Source of the DNA: Alphaproteobacteria bacterium
GTDB taxonomy: Bacteria > Myxococcota_A > UBA796 > GCA-2862545
Reading direction: 5' to 3'
NCBI GenBank assembly: GCA_020632885.1
Contig: JACKEQ010000140.1
Coordinates: 1 to 12,005, forward strand
Length of the DNA: 12,005 nucleotides
Shown one piece after another: positions 7,082-12,005 of the stretch. Position 1 is the first letter of the stretch, and each line of letters starts with the position of its first letter. The notes beneath the pieces were generated by a model. That model saw nothing but the letters and a program-made list of their open reading frames with translations. It did not search any database and had not been told where the DNA came from. Both the position numbers and the translations under genes were made by a program.

Positions 7082-8284
7082 GTGACGAACCTCGCCGATC
7101 CCCTCTCCCTCCCCTGTGGGGCCGTCCTCCCGAACCGGCTCGCGAAGTCCGCGATGAGCGAGCGCCTCGCTGGCCCGGACCGCGCGCCGACCGAGGCGCT
7201 GGCGCGGCTGTACGGGGCCTGGGCCGCCGGTGGCGCCGGCCTGCTGATCACGGGCAACGTGATGGTGGATCCGGCCCACCTCGGCGAGCGCGGCAACGTC
7301 GCCGCCGAGGACGACCGCCACGCCGAGGCCTGGCGCGCGTGGGCGGAGGCCAGCCGCGGGTCCCCGACCTGGGTGCAGATCAACCACCCGGGGCGGCAGG
7401 CGCCTCGCCGACTCGATCCGGCGCCGGTCGCACCGTCGGCGGTCGGGCTCCCCGGCACCTTCGGGGCCTTCGCCGTCCCCCGCGCGCTCACGGAGGGTGA
7501 GGTCGAGGGCGTGGTGCGTCGGTTCGCGACCACCGCGAGGGTCGTGAAGGACGCCGGCTTCGCGGGGGTCCAGGTGCACGCGGCCCACGGGTACCTCGTG
7601 AGCCAGTTCCTCTCGCCGCGCACCAACCTGCGCACGGACCGCTGGGGCGGTGATCTGGCGGGTCGCGCGCGCTTCCTGTTGGAGGTCGTCCGCGCGATCC
7701 GCGCCGAGGTGGGGCCGGCGTATCCGGTGGGCGTGAAGCTCAACACCGCGGACTTCCAGAAGGGCGCGTTCTCGGAGGACGACGCGATCGAGGTCGCGGC
7801 GATGCTCGAGGCCGAGCGCATCGACCTGCTCGAGCTCTCCGGCGGGACCTACGAACGCGCCGCGATGTTCGCCGAGCCGGTCCGCGCCAGCACCGCCGCG
7901 CGGGAGGCCTTCTTCCTCGACCAGGCGGAGCGTGTCCGGAAGCGCGTCCGCACGCCGCTCATGCTGACGGGTGGCTTCCGCACGCGCGAGGGCATGGCGG
8001 CGGCGCTGGCCGGGGGTGCGGTGGACGTGGTGGGGCTCGCGCGGCCGCTCGCGGTGGAGCCCGACCTCTGCCGGCGGCTGCTCGACGGCACGGCCGATCG
8101 CGCGCTCACGGTCGAGCTGGCCACGGGCATCCCGCAGATCGACGCGATGCTCACGGGCAGCTGGTACCAGGTGCAGATGGACCGGATCGCCGACGGCCGC
8201 GGCGCCGACCCGGGCGTCTGGCGGATCAGCGCGCTCACCTGGTACCTGCGGGACCTGTTCCTCGGCGGCGGGCACGGCCGCTGA
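7082..8284 (+). CDS. Old Yellow Enzyme family NADH:flavin oxidoreductase
   Basis: The 400-aa product is a single-domain FMN-dependent TIM-barrel ene-reductase that lacks the FAD/4Fe-4S extension of dienoyl-CoA reductase relatives. Seen motifs are LPNRLAKSAMSE (residues 16-27), QINHPGRQ (99-106), the substrate-binding pair His166/His169 in HAAHGYL, QFLSPRTNLRTDRWGG (175-190), GVKLN (217-221), GGFR (297-300) and GLARPL (318-323), the last groups binding the FMN phosphate. The redox-tuning cysteine found after PM in YqjM-type enzymes appears replaced (AMSE). Expected chemistry is NAD(P)H-dependent reduction of activated C=C bonds; the natural substrate cannot be told. The GTG start at 7082 is required to keep the NR motif and has only a weak GGTGG upstream. 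It diverges from the kinase gene and ends 3 bp from the convergent phosphoesterase. Confidence 0.95.
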   Translation: MTNLADPLSLPCGAVLPNRLAKSAMSERLAGPDRAPTEALARLYGAWAAGGAGLLITGNVMVDPAHLGERGNVAAEDDRHAEAWRAWAEASRGSPTWVQINHPGRQAPRRLDPAPVAPSAVGLPGTFGAFAVPRALTEGEVEGVVRRFATTARVVKDAGFAGVQVHAAHGYLVSQFLSPRTNLRTDRWGGDLAGRARFLLEVVRAIRAEVGPAYPVGVKLNTADFQKGAFSEDDAIEVAAMLEAERIDLLELSGGTYERAAMFAEPVRASTAAREAFFLDQAERVRKRVRTPLMLTGGFRTREGMAAALAGGAVDVVGLARPLAVEPDLCRRLLDGTADRALTVELATGIPQIDAMLTGSWYQVQMDRIADGRGADPGVWRISALTWYLRDLFLGGGHGR

Positions 8285-8287
8285 TCG

Positions 8288-9676
8288 TCAGCGCTCTCGA
8301 CCCACGACCACGTTGACCTCCGGCCCCGCGGGCTCGTAGGCACGGACCACCCCGTCGCGCCACTGGCAGAGCCGCGCCCGCACACCGCCGAGCGTCCGCT
8401 CGATGCGCAACAGGGTGAAGGCCCGCGCCGGGTCGGGCTGCACCCAGGTCCCCGTGTTGAAGTACCAACCGTCGCCCACCGACTCGGCGTGCGGCACGTG
8501 GCTGTGCCCCATCACGACGATCGGCACGTTCGCGAGCTCACGGACCCGTCGGGCCACGCGACGCATGGCCTCCTGGGGATCGACCGGCTCCCGGGCCTTC
8601 AGCGCGAGCGCCAGCGCGCCCATCAGGACGACGGCGAGCACGGAGAACACGGGGCCCTGCCACCGCCACGGCGTGATCAGGAAGGCCAGGATCGGCAGCG
8701 TCGGGCCGAGCAGCAGGAGCAGGAAGCGATCGAGCATGAGCGCCCGCACGATCCGCATCAGCTCGACGCCGATCGGGGCGGCCCACAGCCCCGAGAGCCG
8801 CAGCAGCCGCTCCTCGGGGAGGCGGGCGCGGCGGGCGAGCTCCCGGAGGCGGGCGTGGGCCCGGGCTCGACGGGCGGCCAGGCGCTCGGGGATGCGGCGG
8901 GCCTGGTGCTCCCACATCCGCGCGAACACGTCGAGGTAGGCGCGGAGGATGGCGAGGATGCGATCCGAACCCTGTCGCACCCAGAACTGCAGGAACTCGA
9001 AGAAGTTCATGCCCCAGGCGTCGTGCACGGGCTCGACCATGCGGGACCCGACGTAGCGCGGCAGCAGCGCTCCCAGGTTCGGGTCGATCTCCACCTCGTC
9101 GGTCGCCGGCGCGAGCGCGTCCTCGAAGGCGCAGTAGGGATCGTACTGGTGCCCGTGCTCGAAGAAGGCCACCCCCTCCTCGAGGTAGAACCAGGGGTGG
9201 AAGGAGATCTGTCCGATCTGGCCCGTCCCCGGGACCTCGCGCGCGGCCTCCACCAGGAAGCGCGTGAGCACCTCCTGCGCCTCGGGCCAGTGCAGCTCGG
9301 CGTCGTGGTTGCCGAGGACCACAACGATGGGGTTCCCCGCTGCCAGGAACCGGGCGAACGCCTGGAACACGCCCTCGTGCCGCTGGATCACGTGCTGCAG
9401 CTTCAGGGCCGCGGTCAGCGCTCGCCCACCGAGCCCGTACACGTGATCGTCGGGATGCAGCCCCGCGACCCAGCCGACGTCGGCGGGCAGCAGCGTGGCG
9501 CCGACGAGATCGACCATGTCGCCGTTGACCACCAGCTTCCACGACCCGCTCGTGGCGTGGTGATCGAGGAACGCGATCAACGCATCGTCGAGCTGCCGCG
9601 TCCGATCGGTCGCCGCGCCCAGATCCTCGCCCAGGTGGAGGTCCGAGATGACCAACAGATCCCGGTCACCCTGCAT
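8288..9676 (-). CDS. Metallophosphoesterase with inserted membrane hairpin
   Basis: A 462-aa calcineurin-like phosphoesterase with all the metal motifs: SDLHLG (residues 11-16), NGDMVD (51-56), GNHDAE (122-127), HGHQYD (174-179) and GHSHVPH (390-396). A dinuclear metal centre and active enzyme are expected. About 210 residues separate HGHQYD from GHSH, much more than in simple family members. This stretch holds an Arg-rich helical region (about 254-290) and two hydrophobic spans (about 318-336 and 341-359), so the protein is probably anchored to the inner membrane by a hairpin. The opening resembles LpxH-type UDP-diacylglucosamine hydrolases and nucleases, but lipid A hydrolysis is only one possibility; the substrate is unassigned. 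The ATG at 9676 has GGAGG ten bases upstream. It is divergent from the PDZ lipoprotein gene across 129 bp. Confidence 0.92.
   Translation of the reverse strand: MQGDRDLLVISDLHLGEDLGAATDRTRQLDDALIAFLDHHATSGSWKLVVNGDMVDLVGATLLPADVGWVAGLHPDDHVYGLGGRALTAALKLQHVIQRHEGVFQAFARFLAAGNPIVVVLGNHDAELHWPEAQEVLTRFLVEAAREVPGTGQIGQISFHPWFYLEEGVAFFEHGHQYDPYCAFEDALAPATDEVEIDPNLGALLPRYVGSRMVEPVHDAWGMNFFEFLQFWVRQGSDRILAILRAYLDVFARMWEHQARRIPERLAARRARAHARLRELARRARLPEERLLRLSGLWAAPIGVELMRIVRALMLDRFLLLLLGPTLPILAFLITPWRWQGPVFSVLAVVLMGALALALKAREPVDPQEAMRRVARRVRELANVPIVVMGHSHVPHAESVGDGWYFNTGTWVQPDPARAFTLLRIERTLGGVRARLCQWRDGVVRAYEPAGPEVNVVVGRER
8600..8725 (-). other. Two predicted transmembrane spans inside the phosphoesterase
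   Basis: Codons for residues about 318-359 encode two hydrophobic stretches, FLLLLLGPTLPILAFLI and GPVFSVLAVVLMGALALAL, separated by a short TPWRWQ turn. They lie between the fourth and fifth metal-binding motifs, so the catalytic domain is formed by sequence from both sides of the hairpin and both sides should face the same compartment. Confidence 0.7.
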
Positions 9677-9805
9677 CGCACACCATCCTCCCCATCATGG
9701 CATGGCCGCCGCGAGCCGCGAGCACGATCTGTTGGTACGATCGCCCCCGCCTCGTGTCGAATGCGCTGCCCCGTGGTGGCGTCGACGCCGAGACGGAGGA
9801 CTTCC
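9677..9805. promoter_or_regulatory. Divergent intergenic region, phosphoesterase / PDZ lipoprotein
   Basis: This 129-bp gap separates two divergent starts and should hold both promoters. On the plus strand TACGAT at 9736-9741, preceded by TTGG, is a possible -10 element; no good -35 is seen. ACGATC occurs twice, at 9724-9729 and 9737-9742, 13 bp apart, which could be a regulator site or chance. No gene is apparent. Confidence 0.35.
9795..9800 (+). promoter_or_regulatory. Ribosome binding site of the PDZ lipoprotein gene
   Basis: GGAGGA five bases before the ATG at 9806. It selects this start over the much longer open frame upstream, which is antisense to the phosphoesterase. Confidence 0.8.
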
Positions 9806-10507
9806 ATGCGCGGACTGGCGACCCTCGGCATGCTGGTGTGCGTGACGCTCGCGGGCTGCGACAAGGAGCAGCCGGAACCCGCTGCCGCCCACGCACCAGC
9901 GCGCGCCAAGCCCAAGCCCACACCCGCTCCGGCGCCCTCGGCCGCGCCCGCACCCGCTCCGACGCCCGCGCCCGGGACGGTCGTCCGCCGCCCCCACCCG
10001 CAGCCCGCGCCCGGGACGGCGCCTGCGCCGGGGAGCTCCCCGGGGACCTCGCCCGGGACCTCGCCGGGCGCACCGCCAGCGACCACCCCGCCGGGCCAGG
10101 GAGAGCCGACCGCCGGCACGCCTGGCGCGCAGCCGCCCGCCCCAGGCGCTCCGAGCGCGGGCCGCGGCAAGCAGCCCTCCCCAGCCCCCTCGGGCATCAC
10201 CCAGGTGTCGTCGACGAAGTGGACCGTGAGCCGCTCGCTCGCGAACCGCTGGATGGACGATCCGTACTCGCTGGGCAACGCGCGGGAGTCGGGCGCGGGC
10301 TGGCAGCTCATGGGCATCAAGACCCGCGACGCCTACCACCTCGGGATGCGCAACGGCGACATCGTCCTCGAGGCCAACGGCCACAAGCTGAACACCAAGC
10401 CGCAGCTGCTGGCCGCCTACCTCGACCTGAAGAACGACACGGTGTTCAACGTGACCTTCCTGCGCAACGGCCAGCGCATGACCCACACGTACCAGATCGT
10501 GAACTGA
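9806..10507 (+). CDS. Lipoprotein with Pro/Ala-rich linker and GspC-like PDZ domain
   Basis: The 233-aa product begins with a short lipoprotein signal peptide and the lipobox TLAGC, giving a lipidated Cys18 followed by Asp. Residues 22-128 are a disordered linker dominated by Pro, Ala and Gly. The folded C-terminus has the pattern of the periplasmic part of the type II secretion protein GspC: a segment beginning TKWTVSRSL (137-145), then from about 160 a PDZ-like domain with GWQLMGIKTRDAYHLGMRNG (165-184), DIVLEANG and a final strand ending YQIVN. In GspC this region contacts the GspD secretin. GspC proper is anchored by a transmembrane helix, whereas this one is a lipoprotein and no other gsp gene is nearby. 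It may be a variant or detached GspC-like scaffold; this role is inferred. A GGAGGA ribosome site supports the ATG. Confidence 0.88.
   Translation: MRGLATLGMLVCVTLAGCDKEQPEPAAAHAPARAKPKPTPAPAPSAAPAPAPTPAPGTVVRRPHPQPAPGTAPAPGSSPGTSPGTSPGAPPATTPPGQGEPTAGTPGAQPPAPGAPSAGRGKQPSPAPSGITQVSSTKWTVSRSLANRWMDDPYSLGNARESGAGWQLMGIKTRDAYHLGMRNGDIVLEANGHKLNTKPQLLAAYLDLKNDTVFNVTFLRNGQRMTHTYQIVN
9965..10019 (+). repeat. 16-bp direct repeat in the linker of the PDZ lipoprotein
   Basis: CCCGCGCCCGGGACGG occurs exactly at 9965-9980 and 10004-10019. Near it CACCCGCTCC repeats at 9921-9930 and 9951-9960, each followed by similar bases. The repeats encode the PAP/PAPGT units of the linker and suggest that it grew by local duplication. 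Confidence 0.75.
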
Positions 10508-10513
10508 CGCTCG

Positions 10514-10535
10514 GATCCGATCGTCGTATCGGATC
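10514..10535. terminator. Perfect inverted repeat after the PDZ lipoprotein gene
   Basis: GATCCGAT (10514-10521) and ATCGGATC (10528-10535) form an 8-bp stem with a 6-base loop, seven bases after the stop codon at 10505-10507. No T-run follows, so it is not a classical intrinsic terminator. It may be a 3'-end stabilising hairpin, a weak terminator, or an operator in front of the next gene. Confidence 0.45.
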
Positions 10536-10574
10536 GAAAGATGTCGCCATCGGTCACCGTACGCCTGGGCGGAG

Positions 10575-10967
10575 GTGTCGACGAACGTCCTGGCCCTGCT
10601 CTTCGTCGCGGCGTTGGTCCTGTTCTACGCGTTCGTGGGGCCGGTCGTGATCACGCGGGGACTGCACGGGCTGATGGCGCGCGAGCCCATGTCCTGGGGG
10701 ACGGCGCTGATGTGCGGCGTGATCGCCGGCATGCTCGAGCTCATGCTCGGCTGCGGCATCGGCCTGATCGCGCCGTCGGTGTGGTGGGTGTCGGTCGCGA
10801 TCCACGTCGCCGCCTGGACGGGCACCCTGATCGCCATGGCGGACCTGGCACCGGTGGAGGCCCTGATCCTCAGCGCGGGCGCTTCGCTCGCGACGCTGGT
10901 GATCTCGGGCGTCCTGACGTTCGTCGGTGTGTTCCTGCTGATGAGCACGGCCATCGTCACGTCCTGA
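10575..10967 (+). CDS. Small four-helix integral membrane protein, 130 aa
   Basis: I do not recognise a family. The product is almost entirely hydrophobic, with probable membrane helices at about residues 5-25, 43-65, 70-88 and 97-122 and short loops. The first loop carries the only notable charge cluster (TRGLHGLMAREP). Two cysteines occur, at 47 and 60, both in the second helix. The GTG at 10575 is the only start codon between the preceding gene's stop and the first helix. The GGAGG before it overlaps the start codon rather than sitting at the usual distance, so the start is a little uncertain. It lies 67 bp downstream of the PDZ lipoprotein gene on the same strand, separated by a hairpin, and could be co-transcribed with it. 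Function unknown. Confidence 0.75.
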   Translation: MSTNVLALLFVAALVLFYAFVGPVVITRGLHGLMAREPMSWGTALMCGVIAGMLELMLGCGIGLIAPSVWWVSVAIHVAAWTGTLIAMADLAPVEALILSAGASLATLVISGVLTFVGVFLLMSTAIVTS

Positions 10968-10986
10968 CGGCCGCGCCCACGGCGTC
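10966..10986. terminator. Possible hairpin between convergent genes
   Basis: GACGGCCG and CGGCGTC can pair with one bulged G to form a roughly 7-bp GC-rich stem overlapping the stop codon of the four-helix protein. It lacks a T-run. With only 25 bp between the two convergent genes this is the only visible candidate for ending transcription here. Confidence 0.25.
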
Positions 10987-10992
10987 CACTCG

Positions 10993-11862
10993 CTACAGGC
11001 GGCTGTTCAGCGTCTCGAGCGCCTGGTACCCGTCGTTCGGGTTGAAGTCGTCGACCGTCAGGTCGGGCTTCAGCAGCACGAAGGCCGGGATGCCTGCGGC
11101 GGGGATGTAGTAGGCCACGTCGTAGTTCGAGTCCGCCATGACGGGGACCTCCTCCGACGGGTACGACCGGTACCACTCCTTGGCCGTCTTCTTCGAGGCG
11201 GGGGCGCCGTACCGGTCCTGGATCATGATCGTGACCCAGTACACCTCGCCGTCGCGCACGGCCTTGCGGATGGGGTTCATCGGCTCCATCCAGGACAGCG
11301 ACTCCCCGTCGAGCCAGGCGGCCACCGAGTTGCACGGGCCGCACCACTGGGCGGACATGTCGATGACGATCGGCTTGTCCTCGTTGTAGAAGTCCCAGAG
11401 GTCGACCTCGTCACCGAACTGATCGACGGCGACGAAGCGGCCGAAGCGCTCGCCCACCTGCACGGTGCCGTCGAGGCTGGCGTTGCCACCGATGGAGTCC
11501 TTGTCCGCGTAGTACGGCCAGCCGCCCTGGTAGATCCGGTCGTTCGCGTCGGCCGGGTCGTGGCCGGTCTGGACCTCGTCGAAGTCGCTGTATCCGTCCG
11601 CGTCGGTGTCCGCGAGGGTGGGGTCGGCGCCGTTCTCGACCTCGGCGCCGTCGTTCAGGCCGTCGCCGTCGGTGTCGACGTTGAGGGGATCGGCGCCCAT
11701 GGCGAGCTCGTCGCCATCCATCAGGCCGTCGCCGTCGGAGTCGGCGGACTTCGGATCGAGCCCGAGCTTCTTCTCCTCGCCGCTCTTCACCCCGTCCCCG
11801 TCGGGATCGGTGCAGGCGACGACGAGCAGGACGGGAAGGGTCAGGAGGAGAAGACGGTGCAC
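10993..11862 (-). CDS. Lipoprotein with thrombospondin type 3 repeats and thioredoxin-like domain
   Basis: The 289-aa product starts with a signal peptide MHRLLLLTLPVLLVVAC, lipidated at Cys17. Residues 19-105 carry four thrombospondin type 3-like calcium motifs (DPDGDGVKSGEE, DSDGDGLMDGDE, DTDGDGLNDGAE, DTDADGYSDFDE). A thioredoxin fold follows, with active-site WCGPC at 173-177 and the cis-proline in GIPAF near 259. The likely role is a thiol-disulfide oxidoreductase held outside the cytoplasm on a rigid calcium-stabilised stalk; it could be reductive (TlpA-like) or oxidative. The GTG at 11862 was chosen for its fit to the signal peptide and the GGAGGT three bases upstream; the frame is open further upstream to 11952 but that part is not signal-like. 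Partner proteins are not visible nearby. A cluster of inverted repeats lies just upstream. Confidence 0.92.
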   Translation of the reverse strand: MHRLLLLTLPVLLVVACTDPDGDGVKSGEEKKLGLDPKSADSDGDGLMDGDELAMGADPLNVDTDGDGLNDGAEVENGADPTLADTDADGYSDFDEVQTGHDPADANDRIYQGGWPYYADKDSIGGNASLDGTVQVGERFGRFVAVDQFGDEVDLWDFYNEDKPIVIDMSAQWCGPCNSVAAWLDGESLSWMEPMNPIRKAVRDGEVYWVTIMIQDRYGAPASKKTAKEWYRSYPSEEVPVMADSNYDVAYYIPAAGIPAFVLLKPDLTVDDFNPNDGYQALETLNSRL

Positions 11863-11865
11863 GGG

Positions 11866-11871
11866 ACCTCC
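11866..11871 (-). promoter_or_regulatory. Ribosome binding site of the TSP3-thioredoxin gene
   Basis: GGAGGT on the minus strand, three bases before the GTG at 11862. It supports this non-ATG start over a TTG at 11952. Confidence 0.7.
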
Positions 11872-11880
11872 ACGGGATTC

Positions 11881-11918
11881 CGCTTCAAGTAACGTGAAGC
11901 GACGGTCCGTTACACGGA
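11881..11918. promoter_or_regulatory. Overlapping inverted repeats upstream of the TSP3-thioredoxin gene
   Basis: Three interlocking dyads are seen. CGCTTCA (11881-11887) pairs with TGAAGCG (11895-11901). GTAACG (11889-11894) pairs with CGTTAC (11908-11913), the arm starts being 19 bp apart, close to two helical turns. TCCGT (11906-11910) pairs with ACGGA (11914-11918). The cluster begins 19 bp before the start codon, suiting an operator or a leader RNA that can fold alternately. No convincing -10/-35 pair was found. Confidence 0.45.
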
Positions 11919-12005
11919 AATCTACTTCGCGTCCTCCGCTCCGGGCGGACAACCGTTCGCGTTCCGCCCTTGCTTCCTACTCCTTGGCCGATGCGCGCTG
12001 GGGGG

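Noticed and set aside
6617..8275. Minus-strand open frame of 552 codons across the oxidoreductase gene
   Set aside because: It spans two real genes in the wrong frame and shows no recognisable motif.
8489..9805. Long upstream extension of the PDZ lipoprotein frame
   Set aside because: It is antisense to the phosphoesterase, and the ATG at 9806 has a strong ribosome site followed by a lipoprotein signal peptide.
11863..11952. N-terminal extension of the TSP3-thioredoxin protein from a TTG at 11952
   Set aside because: The extra 30 residues are polar and would bury the signal peptide; the GTG at 11862 with GGAGGT fits better.
11991..12005. ATG at 11991 as start of a rightward gene leaving the window
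   Set aside because: No ribosome site precedes it and only four codons are visible, so it cannot be supported. I see no gene in 11919-12005.

Overview
The window is high-GC, gene-dense bacterial DNA carrying ten protein genes: one truncated at the left edge and nine complete. The gene mix suggests a Myxococcota-like (former Deltaproteobacteria) chromosome. It includes a calcium-type FG-GAP propeller protein, a kinase-ATPase-TPR giant, a thrombospondin-3 lipoprotein fused to thioredoxin, and an orphan GspC-type PDZ lipoprotein. This placement is inferred from content; there is no rRNA or marker gene. I saw no rRNA, tRNA, CRISPR array, insertion sequence, integrase or phage gene, and no base-composition break that would suggest recent transfer.

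Layout. 1-1565 (+): 3' part of an FG-GAP/VCBS beta-propeller protein. 1578-2510 (-): a 310-aa helical protein of unknown function. 2534-3349 (-): a class III (sirtuin) NAD-dependent lysine deacylase lacking the usual zinc-binding cysteines, probably co-transcribed with the 310-aa protein. 3375-3620 (+): YidD, away from its usual rpmH-rnpA-yidC context. 3625-7029 (-): a PknK-like Ser/Thr kinase with AAA ATPase and TPR regions. 7082-8284 (+): an Old Yellow Enzyme family flavin oxidoreductase. 8288-9676 (-): a metallophosphoesterase with a membrane hairpin inserted in its fold. 9806-10507 (+): a lipoprotein with a long Pro/Ala linker and a GspC-like PDZ domain. 10575-10967 (+): a four-helix membrane protein. 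10993-11862 (-): a TSP3-repeat/thioredoxin lipoprotein, with a group of inverted repeats upstream.

Strand changes at almost every gene, and junctions are very tight. Convergent ends are 12, 4, 3 and 25 bp apart, and two divergent start pairs are 25 and about 52 bp apart. The genes therefore look like separate housekeeping, signalling and envelope functions packed together rather than one pathway. The only convincing operon-like pairs are sirtuin plus the 310-aa protein, and possibly the PDZ lipoprotein plus the four-helix membrane protein. A shared theme is the cell envelope: YidD, two lipoproteins, two membrane proteins and one probably exported propeller protein.

No strong candidate for a new multigene system is evident. 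The most notable items are the zinc-less sirtuin with its unknown partner, the phosphoesterase with an inserted membrane hairpin, the PDZ lipoprotein detached from a type II secretion locus, and the TSP3-thioredoxin fusion behind an operator-like repeat cluster.
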